64,000 nucleotides of DNA. It comes from DASQLQ01 sp035629935 (GTDB lineage Bacteria > Actinomycetota > CADDZG01 > WHSQ01). Below, one piece after another: positions 43,315 through 52,053 of this stretch. Under the pieces are notes generated by a model. The model saw nothing but the letters and a program-made list of their open reading frames with translations, ran no database searches and was not told the origin of the DNA. The translations under genes and the position numbers were made by a program. The stretch spans positions 36,684 through 100,683 of the forward strand of contig DASQLQ010000066.1 of NCBI GenBank assembly GCA_035629935.1, written 5' to 3'. The stretch's first letter is position 1. Each line of letters starts with the position of its first letter.

Positions 43315-43488
43315 ATGAAGGAACTGCGTTGCCGGGACATGGGGAACGAATGCGACGTGGTCATCTCCGGCGCCGACGAGGATGACATTATCCAGAACGC
43401 CCTCCGCCACATCGCCGACAGTCATCCCGAAACAGAACTGAGCGCGGCAGCTCAGGTCGAGGTCAAGCTGTTGATCTCCGACGCTTAG
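43315..43488 (+). CDS. DUF1059 small protein
   Basis: 57 residues: MKELRCRDMGNECDVVISG then DEDDIIQNALRHIADSH. This matches the DUF1059 family, a small Cys-containing domain of unknown function. The ATG is 3 bases after the GGDEF-EAL stop, so it is cotranscribed with it. Confidence 0.9.
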   Translation: MKELRCRDMGNECDVVISGADEDDIIQNALRHIADSHPETELSAAAQVEVKLLISDA

Positions 43489-43493
43489 TCGGC

Positions 43494-45662
43494 CTAGCTC
43501 GCCTCGTGTACTAGATCGAGTGTGTGACGAACGTGCGCGAGCAATTGCTCGGGCGAGAACGGCTTCTGCAGTAGCGGAGTTTCCTCGGACTCGACGTGCG
43601 GTTTCAGCGCGTCTCCGGTGTAACCGGACATGAACATCACTCGCATGGTCGGGAAACGGTCCCCCGCCACGTCGGCAAGATCCTTCCCCGACATCCCCGG
43701 CATGATCATGTCGGTGAGCAACAGGTCTATCCCGGCCCCCTGACCATCCAGGATGGCCACCGCCTCGCTCGGCCGCGTCGCTCCGATCACGTCGTAGCCA
43801 TGCGACCTGAGGATCCGCTGAACCAGATCGAGAACGTTCGGCTCGTCTTCGACGACGAGGATCTTCTCGTTGCCCTCCGGATCGAACTCGGGCTCGTGGG
43901 ACGCCGACGTGGGCGCAAGATCGTGCACGGCCCTGGGGAAGTAGAGGCGGAACTCTGTGCCGATGCCTTCTTCGGACTCAACGGTTATGAGGCCCTGCCA
44001 GTGATCGACGATCCCGTAAACGCTCGCCAGACCTAACCCCGTGCCCGATCCCACCTCTTTCGTGGTGAAGAAAGGCTCGAATACTCTGTCTTTCACCCTG
44101 GCGCTCATCCCATGCCCGTTATCGCGAACAGTCAGACAGACGTAGTCGCCCGGAGTTAGCAGCCCTGCGTCCTTCGACTCTTCTCTGACGCGGACATTCT
44201 CTGTCTTGATCCGCAGCTCCCCGCCCTCAGCCATCGCGTCCCGGGCATTGAGTGCAAGGTTCGTAAGGATCTGCTCGAGATGACCAGTATCGGATTCGAT
44301 CTGCCAGAGAGAGGGGGCAAGGTCCAAGGTCAGGAGGATGTTCTCACCCAGGGTGCGCTCCAGCATCTTCCCGGACTCGGCGACCGTGTCGTTGGGATGG
44401 AGAACGGCGGGAGTAACCGCGTCCTTGCGCGAGAAGGCCATCAGCTGCTTAACGAGGGTTGCGCCCCTCTGACTTGCCTTGACGACTTCCTGTATGTCCT
44501 TGGCACGCTGATCGTCCTCGTCGAGCCCTTCGAGACTGAAGAGCGCGTAGTTCTGGATGATCGAGAGCAGGTTGTTGAAGTCGTGTGCCACTCCACCGGC
44601 CAACTGTCCTACCGCTTGCATCTTCTGAGCTTGGTGAAGCTGACCTTCGAGCCGCTCCCTATGGGACTCCGCCAACTTGCGAGGCGTGATGTCTTCCAAG
44701 AGGCCCTGGATCCCAACGACCTCGCCCGATTCATCACGAACCACATTGGCGTTGTCGGACAACCAGACGAAGGATCCGTCCTGTCTGCGAGCTTGGAACT
44801 CGAAACACGTGACCGAACCTTGAGATAGCAACAGTTCGATGAAGAGATCACGGTCCGCAGGGTCTGCGTAATACGAATGCACTCTGGAAGCGATCAGGTC
44901 GTCGGGGGACTTGAACCCGAGAACTCGAGCGAGGGCCGGGTTAGCGGTGATCACATTCCCGTATAGATCGGTTTCGTAGATTCCCTCCATCGCGTTCTCG
45001 AAAAGACGTGAGTAGTCCTCCTGGGCGGCCCGGCGAGCCTGCTCTTCCTCCAGGCGCTGTCCATAGGACTCAGCCGCCTCGTCTCTGGCGTCCTCGCTCA
45101 ATCGCCAAGCAACGAGGAGGGTGACGCTCTCTCCCAAGATGAACGCGCCGTGCACCAACGCCCACTTGAAAGGGTTCGCCTGTGCGGCCGGGTGGTTGTA
45201 GACGCTCGTGGGGTCCAGCAAACCGATCAATGCATGTTGGCCGACCACGTATCCGATCGCGAAGAGGAATGGAAGCCACGCTTGATACAGGGTCACGGCG
45301 GCAACCACTACGAAAAAGTGGAAGTGCATCTCGACGACGCCGCCCGAGAAGTGGACCAGGAGGGCAGAGGCCGTCAGTAGTCCGAAGGTACTCGCCAGCA
45401 TCGACACATTCCGGCTCGATGCTTTCCTGCTCGATACCAAACCGGCCAAGACGAGCAACGAGCATTCGAGAGCCACGTGGAACCCGGCGTGCCCGTTGAC
45501 TATCCCGAAGACGAAGAGGAACGGAACGTGGAGCCACAGTCCCACAACCATGGCGCGATGCCGGCTGGCCCAGAGGTTGTCTTGCAGAGAGAGCCCCCGG
45601 GGAAGGTAACGACTCACCGTACTGGTGATCGGCTTGAGGATCGCGATCTCCAAGACCGTCAT
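43494..45662 (-). CDS. Membrane PAS hybrid histidine kinase with C-terminal receiver
   Basis: 722 residues. Six or seven N-terminal helices (~35-200) with GGVVEMHFHFFVVVAAVTLY, a His-rich membrane motif of MASE-like sensors. PAS/PAC ~222-345 (NAMEGIYETDLYGNVITAN, GIQGLLEDITPRKLAE), HisKA ~365-430 (QLAGGVAHDFNNLLSIIQNY, phospho-His), HATPase_c ~470-585 (NLALNARDAMAEGG, DNGHGMSARVKDRVFEPFFT), receiver ~600-720 (LVVEDEPNVLDLVQ, LLTDMIMPGMSG, LQKPFSPEQL). The ATG overlaps the stop of the receiver-HD-GYP gene, suggesting a signalling pair. Confidence 0.92.
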   Translation of the reverse strand: MTVLEIAILKPITSTVSRYLPRGLSLQDNLWASRHRAMVVGLWLHVPFLFVFGIVNGHAGFHVALECSLLVLAGLVSSRKASSRNVSMLASTFGLLTASALLVHFSGGVVEMHFHFFVVVAAVTLYQAWLPFLFAIGYVVGQHALIGLLDPTSVYNHPAAQANPFKWALVHGAFILGESVTLLVAWRLSEDARDEAAESYGQRLEEEQARRAAQEDYSRLFENAMEGIYETDLYGNVITANPALARVLGFKSPDDLIASRVHSYYADPADRDLFIELLLSQGSVTCFEFQARRQDGSFVWLSDNANVVRDESGEVVGIQGLLEDITPRKLAESHRERLEGQLHQAQKMQAVGQLAGGVAHDFNNLLSIIQNYALFSLEGLDEDDQRAKDIQEVVKASQRGATLVKQLMAFSRKDAVTPAVLHPNDTVAESGKMLERTLGENILLTLDLAPSLWQIESDTGHLEQILTNLALNARDAMAEGGELRIKTENVRVREESKDAGLLTPGDYVCLTVRDNGHGMSARVKDRVFEPFFTTKEVGSGTGLGLASVYGIVDHWQGLITVESEEGIGTEFRLYFPRAVHDLAPTSASHEPEFDPEGNEKILVVEDEPNVLDLVQRILRSHGYDVIGATRPSEAVAILDGQGAGIDLLLTDMIMPGMSGKDLADVAGDRFPTMRVMFMSGYTGDALKPHVESEETPLLQKPFSPEQLLAHVRHTLDLVHEAS

Positions 45663-46738
45663 ACGAACACCGGCGAGTCGCCCGCCTCTTGCATGATCCG
45701 CACGACGTCGTGAAACTCGAAGGTGAAGAGGTCGAGCAGCTCTGGATCGAATTGATACCCGCGCTGCGCCCGCATTATCTCCATCGCTTCTGTCAACGGG
45801 TAAGCCTTCCGATACACACGGTCGGAAGTGATCGCGTCAAAGACATCCGCGATCGCTGCGATCCGGCCTTCCAATGGGATCTCCGATCCTGCCAGCCCTC
45901 GGGGATATCCGCCGCCGTCCCAATGCTCGTGATGCGTCATGGCGATCGTTGCAGCCAACTCGAGGATCTCCGAGGCAGAACCGTCCAGGATCTCGAAACC
46001 ATCTTTGGCGTGCTTCTGCATCACGTCACGCTCTTGCGCGGAAAGGGGGCCGGGCTTCAGGAGGATGCGATCGGGAACGGCGATCTTGCCTATGTCATGC
46101 ATGATCGCTGCTTGCCGGATCATGCTCACTTCCTCGGGCGACTTCCCCAGTCGCTCCGCGATCAATGCGCAGTAACGACTCATCCGCTCGTTATGACGAC
46201 CGCTATCGTCGTCGCGGAACTCCGCCGCTCGCGCAAGCGTTCTGATGGTTTCCTCTTGGGATGAGCGCACCTTGTCGAATGCAACCTGCAATTTCACGTT
46301 CGCATCCCACAACTCAGACGTCCGGGTTCGGACCAATTCTTCGAGTTTCGTCTGATGCCCCCGGCTCTCGATCTCGAGCTTGCGTCGCCGCAGCGCGTTG
46401 TAGACACCGATGAGAACCCCGTCGGGGTCCAGGGGCTTCGAGAGGTAGCCGTAAGCGCCGGCTTCCAGCACCTCTTGCCCGAGAGACCGATCCCCTTTCC
46501 CGGTCACCATGATCGTGGCGATCTCGGGGCGGGTAAGGGCCAATTGCTGGATCAATTCGAGGCCAGAACGGCCGGGCATGTCGTGGTCGCTGATGACGAG
46601 GGCAAAATCACTGCGAGCGATCTGCTCCAGCGCATCGGGCGTGCATGCCGCTTGCGAGCAACTGTGCCCCGCCCGTTCGAGGATCCGTGCTAGCAGGCGT
46701 CGGCCCGATTCCTCATCGTCCACGACGAGGATCCTCAT
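45659..46738 (-). CDS. Receiver-HD-GYP response regulator (cyclic-di-GMP phosphodiesterase)
   Basis: 359 residues from ATG 46738 (GAGG spaced by 5; an upstream in-frame GTG at 46789 lacks an RBS). REC 1-120 (LVVDDEESGRRLLA, LVISDHDMPGRSG, YLSKPLDP), a helical linker, then HD-GYP ~165-345 (AAIMHDIGKIAVPDRILLK, HHEHWDGGGYPRGLAG, AIADVFDAITSDRVY). The RpfG-like architecture hydrolyses cyclic-di-GMP when phosphorylated. Co-translated with the hybrid kinase downstream, the likely phosphodonor. Confidence 0.94.
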   Translation of the reverse strand: MRILVVDDEESGRRLLARILERAGHSCSQAACTPDALEQIARSDFALVISDHDMPGRSGLELIQQLALTRPEIATIMVTGKGDRSLGQEVLEAGAYGYLSKPLDPDGVLIGVYNALRRRKLEIESRGHQTKLEELVRTRTSELWDANVKLQVAFDKVRSSQEETIRTLARAAEFRDDDSGRHNERMSRYCALIAERLGKSPEEVSMIRQAAIMHDIGKIAVPDRILLKPGPLSAQERDVMQKHAKDGFEILDGSASEILELAATIAMTHHEHWDGGGYPRGLAGSEIPLEGRIAAIADVFDAITSDRVYRKAYPLTEAMEIMRAQRGYQFDPELLDLFTFEFHDVVRIMQEAGDSPVFV

Positions 46739-46850
46739 GCCGGCCTCTATCTCTTCTCTCGGCGTCACCTCTAGATTGTCGGCAATCACCCAGTTCCGGT
46801 GAATACGTAATAGGGGCGATGCTGACGGCGACTACCCCCGCGGAAAGGAA

Positions 46851-46881
46851 AGAGGGCCGGTTAACCGGCCCTCTTTTTTTT
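46851..46881. terminator. Hairpin terminator, likely bidirectional
   Basis: GAGGGCCGG TTAA CCGGCCCTC forms a perfect stem followed by eight T on the plus strand; on the minus strand the stem is followed by CTTTCCTTTCC. The only coding transcripts reaching it come from the minus strand (the HD-GYP/tail gene ending at 46902), so minus-strand use is likely even though the stronger T-run faces plus. Confidence 0.75.
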
Positions 46882-46901
46882 CGCCTTGCTTGCTGGTCCG
46901 G

Positions 46902-49310
46902 CTAGGCGGCGGGAGCACCTCCATCGGTGTCCTTGTCCTTGCCTTTTCCTTTGTCCTCGGAGTGACCGGGGGCGCTTCCGGAATTGCCCGGAGAGCTTGA
47001 GCTGCCGGTGCCGCTGGAGCTGCCGGAGTCGTTAGAGCTGCCGGGCCCGGAATCGGGCTCTTTGCCCTTCTCCTTCTCCTTGGCGTTCCCATTCCCATTG
47101 CTGTTCGAGGAGCCCGAGTCGGAAGACCCAGAATCCGAGCTGCCCGAGCTGCCCGAGTCCGAAGCTCCGGCCGACGAGCTGCCCGAGTCGGACGAACCAC
47201 TCGTGTCCCCGCCGGAGCTCGAAGAGCTCCCGGAGTCACTCGATCCAGCGGATTCTTCGCTTCCCTTCTCTTTCTTCTCCTTGCCCGGAGCGTTACCGGA
47301 GTTGCCGGGGGCATCGTCTGCAGCAGCCGATCCGCCGTCCGAGCTTCCTGCTGCTCCGTCGGGCGTGCTGCCGGATCCACCTGTGGATTCGGATCCACCC
47401 TTGTCCTTCTCTTTGTCCTTGCTCTGACCCGGAGCGTTCCCTGAGTTGCCGGGGCTGCCACTAGGGCTCGGGGTAACACCGTCGTCGACCGTGTCCGTCG
47501 AGTCGTTGTTGCCTTTCCCCTTGCCGTTGCCGTTGTTGCTCTTGTCCTTGCCGTGGCCATTCCCGTTGTTGTTGCCGGGTCCGGCGATGACATCTTTGTT
47601 GTGGCCGGGCGCGTTACCCGAGTTGCCTCTTTCACCCTTGTCTTTGCCTTTGCCATTCCCGTTTCCGTTGCCGGGCGTGGTGTCGGGCGGTGGGTTAGTG
47701 GTACCTCCACCGGTCTCGCTACCCGTGTCGCCGCCGCCGGTGTCGCCACCGCCGGTGTTGCCTCCACCGGAACTACCACCGCCAGAGTTACCGCCGCCGG
47801 AGCTGCCGCCGCCCGGGGTAGGAGTGGGATCGATGGGAGATGGTCCGGGGGTGGGCTCTCCATCATCGTCCGAGCCGCCACCGGTGCCGGGATCGTCCCC
47901 ACCGCCGGGCTGCCCGTTTCCGTTATCCGATCCGCCGTTGCCGTTTCCATTGTCGTGCTCATTTTCAGCCGGGGCGATCACGGAACCCTGAGACGGCGTC
48001 TCGATGCTGATGCGCTCACCCAAGACTTCGACGGCTAGCGTTCGAGGCCGGGTCTCTCCGACTGCCAAAGGAGCCGTTGCAGCCGATTCGGCGATACCCA
48101 TCGGGGCCGCATTTCTGTTCTCGACGGCAGCCAGGAGTGTCTCGTCGCGCAGCACGTTTCCATTCACGGTGCCCTGGTTGGCGACCCGGTTATCCGGACG
48201 CGAGAACGGTGAGTTCGTGCGCCCACCGAAAGCATCTGGCTTGATCACGGCAGTACCGAGGATCAACGCGATCGCCACCGTGCTGGCAGCCGCGCTCATC
48301 GCGACACCACCCACTCGACGGAAGAGGATCGCGAGCTCTCGGATCTGGCGCTCGGCCCATGCCAGCACCGGGAACCTGTCGACGATCTCTAGTCCCTCGG
48401 GGAGGGTCGAGACGAAGACCTCGACCAGATCGGGGTCGAACTGCGAGCCGCCCTCACTACGGAGGACTGCAACCGCCTGGTCGCGAGTGAAACTCTGACG
48501 GTACGGGCGAGTTGAGGTCATTGCGTCGTACGCCTCGGCGATCCCGATGATCCGCGCATAAAGAGGGATGTCCTCGGCCGTGAGACCACTGGGGTACCCG
48601 TTGCCGTCCCAGCGCTCGTGGTGGTGGCGAAGACCTTGAACGATGTCGTCGCCGACGGCGTCGAAAGCCATGATGGCGCCGAGGAGCACATGACCCTCGA
48701 TCGTGGAACGCTCTTCGAGCGTCAGGGAGCCGGTCTTGCGAGCGACGTGCTCGGGGACCCGCAGGTTACCGATGTCGTGGAGCGCAGCAGCTGTCGCAAG
48801 CTCCTCTGTCTGCTTGTCAGAGAGCCCCAGGACCGACGCGATGTCACGGGTGTGTGCCTCTACCCTCTTGGCGTGGTTGATCGTGTAGGAGCTCTTAGCG
48901 TCTAGCGCGGCTCCGATCTCCCGAGCCGCCTGCAGTTGACGCTCGGGGGAGATCTTGGATTTGCCGACGAAACGACCGTTGCGGTCGTATCCCAGCATGC
49001 GGGCGTTGCGAACCAGCTTCTCTTCAGCCCACTCCCGCCGCATCCACTGCCACAGCATGAGGTCGGCGAAGGAAAAGCCGGCCGACTCCGGCTGGCGATC
49101 CCAGACTTTGGAGCCGAGGATCAATGCGCCGAAGGTCAGCAATATCGAAACAACTGTCGCCAGCACCGGACGTGGGTCCGGCCGACTCCACACCAGGAAG
49201 CCGAATGCGACGAAGCTCGGTGCTACAGCCACCGCCATCGTGGCCACGAAACTCGTTGCGAAGCTAAGACTCGGACCTCGATCGGTCCCATCGATTACGT
49301 CCCTAGACAT
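46902..49310 (-). CDS. Membrane HD-GYP protein with long low-complexity extracellular tail
   Basis: 802 residues from ATG 49310 (GAGG 7 bases upstream). Two helices (~20-68), cytoplasmic HD-GYP (~125-310: AALHDIGNLRVPEHVA, HHERWDGNGYPSGL, GIAEAYDAMTSTRPY; GN replaces the usual GK after the HD), a third helix (~335-356), then ~445 residues of Gly/Ser/Asn/Lys/Asp repeats on the outer side. Four copies of PGNSGNAPG-like motifs precede Lys/Glu clusters. HD-GYP proteins degrade cyclic-di-GMP. The tail codons keep the genome's GC-rich third-position habit and the frame stays open. Confidence 0.88.
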   Translation of the reverse strand: MSRDVIDGTDRGPSLSFATSFVATMAVAVAPSFVAFGFLVWSRPDPRPVLATVVSILLTFGALILGSKVWDRQPESAGFSFADLMLWQWMRREWAEEKLVRNARMLGYDRNGRFVGKSKISPERQLQAAREIGAALDAKSSYTINHAKRVEAHTRDIASVLGLSDKQTEELATAAALHDIGNLRVPEHVARKTGSLTLEERSTIEGHVLLGAIMAFDAVGDDIVQGLRHHHERWDGNGYPSGLTAEDIPLYARIIGIAEAYDAMTSTRPYRQSFTRDQAVAVLRSEGGSQFDPDLVEVFVSTLPEGLEIVDRFPVLAWAERQIRELAILFRRVGGVAMSAAASTVAIALILGTAVIKPDAFGGRTNSPFSRPDNRVANQGTVNGNVLRDETLLAAVENRNAAPMGIAESAATAPLAVGETRPRTLAVEVLGERISIETPSQGSVIAPAENEHDNGNGNGGSDNGNGQPGGGDDPGTGGGSDDDGEPTPGPSPIDPTPTPGGGSSGGGNSGGGSSGGGNTGGGDTGGGDTGSETGGGTTNPPPDTTPGNGNGNGKGKDKGERGNSGNAPGHNKDVIAGPGNNNGNGHGKDKSNNGNGKGKGNNDSTDTVDDGVTPSPSGSPGNSGNAPGQSKDKEKDKGGSESTGGSGSTPDGAAGSSDGGSAAADDAPGNSGNAPGKEKKEKGSEESAGSSDSGSSSSSGGDTSGSSDSGSSSAGASDSGSSGSSDSGSSDSGSSNSNGNGNAKEKEKGKEPDSGPGSSNDSGSSSGTGSSSSPGNSGSAPGHSEDKGKGKDKDTDGGAPAA

Positions 49311-49382
49311 GCCCCGTCCTCTCTGAACATTCAAACCTGCCAAGTTGCTTTCTCCTCTTTCCTTTTCGGAATAAAACGGGGC

Positions 49383-49414
49383 GCCGCCTATGGTCCAGAA
49401 GGACTATTAGCGGC
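49383..49414. other. Small imperfect inverted repeat in the 49.3-49.5 kb leader
   Basis: GCCGC...GTCC AGAA GGAC...GCGGC forms a two-part stem with an internal loop, between the LPFTG protein gene and the HD-GYP/tail gene. It could be an RNA structure in the leader of the latter. The rest of 49311-49510 has another GC-rich hairpin near 49458-49490 without a good T-run. Confidence 0.35.
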
Positions 49415-49510
49415 TTAATCCGTTCGTACTAGTTACTCCTCCGTCTCTAGAACGGGGAGAAGGGAGCCGGTTTCCCGGCCCCCTTTCCCTACTACTTGCA
49501 ACTCCTCTAG

Positions 49511-51880
49511 CTAGGCCTTCTTCCCCCTCATGATCAGGGCGCCCGCAGCGATCAGCTGCAGAGCAAGTACCAGGAAGGCCAGCACACTCGCACCCGTGAA
49601 GGGCAGGACTCCGGGCTGCTCGGTTGGAGGCCGACCCGGGATACGTGCCGGCTCAACCACCGGCTCGATGGGCCTTTCAACCAATCCGGGCAGTACGGCC
49701 GGCGGCCAGCAGTTCGCAAGCACGCCACCCGGGACAGGCATGCCTGCCATGTCCGAGTCTGCCGGGCAGACGACGGCCGGGTTGATGACAGGAGGCAGGT
49801 CGCACTCCCCGTCATCCGGCATCGCTTCACCCTCGAGATCGGTGCCTTCGGGACAGAACTCCTCGTCGTCCTCACATTCGTCCTCATCGGTCCCACGGGG
49901 AACTCTGAAGTCGAACGGGTGGTCGTCGAGGTGGTCATCGATGTCGTTGTCGTCATCGGTGATCACGTCCCAGTTTTCGCCGTCAAGGCTGTGACAGATC
50001 GTGTCCCTATCCGGATCGTTGTCGTCATCGGGATCGTCACAGTCGTCCAGATCGTCGTCGTTGTCGATCTCGAAGTCGTCACTGTGGTCGTTCAGGTGAG
50101 CGTCACGCTGTGCTTGCGTGAGGTTGGAGACCACATCGAAGTCGTCTCCTTCGACGTGACACACCACATAACGCTCGTCTTCGTCGACACACCTGTCACG
50201 GTCATTCGCATCGTCGATCTGGAAGTCGTCATCGTGATCGTTGAGGTGCTGGTCACGCTGCGCCTCGGTCAAGTTCGTGAGGATCGTTGCGTCGCCGCCA
50301 TCGACGTGACAGAGCTCGTACCGCACGTCGTCGTCGACACACCTTGCGCGGTCGCCCGCGTCCTCGATCTCGAAGTCGTCATCGTGATCGTTGAGGTGAC
50401 CGGCCAGCTGCGCTGCGGTCAGGTTCTCGAGGATCGTGGCGTCGTTCCCATCCACGTGGCAGACGTCGAACTCCTCGTCCTCGTCCACACAGTCGGCGCG
50501 GTCGCCCGCGTCCTCGATCTCGAAGTCGTCATCGTGATCGTTGAGGTGAGCGGCCAGCTGCGCTGCGGTCAGGCCTTCGATGATGTCGAAGTCATTCCCA
50601 TCCACGTGGCAGACATCGAACGTCTCAGGCTCTTCGTCGACACAGTCCTCAGGGTTCGTGTTTGCAGGCACGCCGATCTTGTCGAACGAGTGGTTCTCGT
50701 GCCCGTGACCGTTCTGAGCGTTGACGCTCACGTGGATCAGGACGTAGTGCTTACCGTTGCCCGAGTGACAGATGTAGATCTTCTTCGGGCAGTCTTTCGA
50801 ACCGCCCGGAGGCATCGGTGTCGTCCCGTCAGGACAGAGCTCCTCGTCGTCCTCACAGTCTTCTCTGTCGGACTGCGAATTGATCTCGAAGTCGTCATCG
50901 TGATCCGCGAGGTGCTGGTCACGCTGCGCCTGCGTCAGGTTGTCGAGGATCGTGAAATCGTCCCCATCCACATGGCAGACGGAGAACTTGTCATCCTCGA
51001 CGTCCTTGCATCGGGCAAGGTCGGAGTTCGACTTGATCTCGAAGTCGTCATCGTGATCGGCAAGGTGCTGATCACGCTGTGCTTGGGTCAGACCAGACAT
51101 AACCTGAGCATCGTTGCCATTGAAGTGACAGATCTTGAAAGTCAACGGAGTGGACGACTGGCAATCGGTGTGGGCCGGATTCCCTTGGCCTACGCCCTTG
51201 TTCCGGTCGCACTCGTAGCCGGCGTTGTGGTCCTTGCCATTCGGCAACTGGCCCGGAGGGTTCTTGTCGTCGGCGTTACCGACGCAACCCATACAGGGAC
51301 GGCCGCTGGCGTTCCCGCCACCGCTGCCGTTTTCCGATGCCCGGCCATCACAAGTGTTGTCGTAAGGACCTGGGTTCTGGTTGGCCCCGCCTTGCTGGGG
51401 ATCAGCACCCTGGTGCTTGTTCGTACACTCGTCCGCGCTCTGACCCCGAGGCAGCCCCGTCTGGGACGTGTCCTCGTTGACATGCTTTTCACCGCTGTTC
51501 CCCGGTTGGGACGTTGCGTCCAGAACCGCGGTATCGGTGCTGGCCTCTTCGCCCGAGGCCTCTTCCTTCTTCTCTTGGCCGGGAGGAACATGCTCCTCCG
51601 TGGCCTCCGTGTCCGTCGCCGCTACCTCCGTAGCGTCTTCGGACGCGGTTGTATCCGCGGCCTCTTCGGTCGTTTCCGAGCTCTCTTCGGACGCGCTCGT
51701 ATCCGAGGGATCCTCGGATGTCGCCTCTTGAGCTTGCTCGGACGCATTTTCGTTTGGTGTGCCCGCGTCGTCCGGCTGGTCAGCCAGCCCCGGACCTACC
51801 GCCACCATCAGTACTGCAGCCAGCGCTGAGATCAGCGCAGCCATCGTGAGCCTGGATGCCAGGCTCGGCTTTGCCCTCAT
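49511..51880 (-). CDS. LPFTG wall-anchored acidic protein with eight CH/HxxxH repeats
   Basis: 789 residues. Signal peptide 1-33; Glu/Thr/Ser-rich spacer 34-120; conserved-looking Cys/Gly/Asn segment ~177-240 (CDGRASENG, GRPCMGCVGNADD, DHNAGYECD); eight ~50-residue repeats from 248 to about 668, most of the form CHVDGND-x(~6)-NLTxAQ-x(4)-HLNDHDDDFEI-x(~10)-C; Pro-rich stalk; LPFTG (759-763), hydrophobic helix and MRGKKA. This is a sortase substrate. Repeats have conserved Cys, four His and acidic runs, so a metal-binding role is plausible but unproved. RBS AGGAGG lies 6 bases before the ATG. No family recognised with certainty. Confidence 0.85.
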   Translation of the reverse strand: MRAKPSLASRLTMAALISALAAVLMVAVGPGLADQPDDAGTPNENASEQAQEATSEDPSDTSASEESSETTEEAADTTASEDATEVAATDTEATEEHVPPGQEKKEEASGEEASTDTAVLDATSQPGNSGEKHVNEDTSQTGLPRGQSADECTNKHQGADPQQGGANQNPGPYDNTCDGRASENGSGGGNASGRPCMGCVGNADDKNPPGQLPNGKDHNAGYECDRNKGVGQGNPAHTDCQSSTPLTFKICHFNGNDAQVMSGLTQAQRDQHLADHDDDFEIKSNSDLARCKDVEDDKFSVCHVDGDDFTILDNLTQAQRDQHLADHDDDFEINSQSDREDCEDDEELCPDGTTPMPPGGSKDCPKKIYICHSGNGKHYVLIHVSVNAQNGHGHENHSFDKIGVPANTNPEDCVDEEPETFDVCHVDGNDFDIIEGLTAAQLAAHLNDHDDDFEIEDAGDRADCVDEDEEFDVCHVDGNDATILENLTAAQLAGHLNDHDDDFEIEDAGDRARCVDDDVRYELCHVDGGDATILTNLTEAQRDQHLNDHDDDFQIDDANDRDRCVDEDERYVVCHVEGDDFDVVSNLTQAQRDAHLNDHSDDFEIDNDDDLDDCDDPDDDNDPDRDTICHSLDGENWDVITDDDNDIDDHLDDHPFDFRVPRGTDEDECEDDEEFCPEGTDLEGEAMPDDGECDLPPVINPAVVCPADSDMAGMPVPGGVLANCWPPAVLPGLVERPIEPVVEPARIPGRPPTEQPGVLPFTGASVLAFLVLALQLIAAGALIMRGKKA
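49875..51139 (-). repeat. Tandem ~150-bp coding repeats (CH repeats)
   Basis: Eight copies coding for the CH/HxxxH module; several keep an exact 150-base period. A block of more than 60 bases starting at 50361 and 50511 is almost identical. Copy 3 is divergent and copy 8 is shortened. Confidence 0.85.
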
Positions 51881-51964
51881 ACATTTCCTCCTCTTGCCAG
51901 TTCCTCCACTTGGCTACGTTCAGTATCGGGAAGGTGACGGAGCGCGCTTAGGACCCAATATGAC

Positions 51965-51995
51965 TAAAAGAGGCATAGCCCGGTAGGGCTAGCCT
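51965..51995 (-). terminator. Probable terminator of the sigma/propeller operon
   Basis: Minus strand: GGCTAGCCC TACC GGGCTATGCC followed by TCTTTTA. The stem has one bulge. It lies 60 bases downstream of the propeller gene stop and before the LPFTG gene start. Confidence 0.5.
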
Positions 51996-52053
51996 TGGGT
52001 GATCCTGGGAAAAGCGAACGCCCGACCTGCGGTTTCGCGCTCTGAGGTCGGAC

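Noticed and set aside
46832..47962. 376-codon minus-strand frame overlapping the HD-GYP tail
   Set aside because: Alternate phase of a low-complexity repeat; Thr/Arg/Ala periodic and without a start context.
49311..49510. Cyclic-di-GMP riboswitch before the HD-GYP gene
   Set aside because: I looked for the GEMM core (ACGCAAAGCC-type and GCAAACC) and did not find it; only ordinary inverted repeats are present.
49875..51139. CRISPR-like periodic repeats
   Set aside because: The 150-base units are fully coding and vary as protein repeats.
49919..51829. 636-codon plus-strand frame opposite the CH-repeat protein
   Set aside because: Valine-rich antisense of GAC/GAT-rich repeats; the minus strand has signal peptide, repeats, LPFTG and an RBS.
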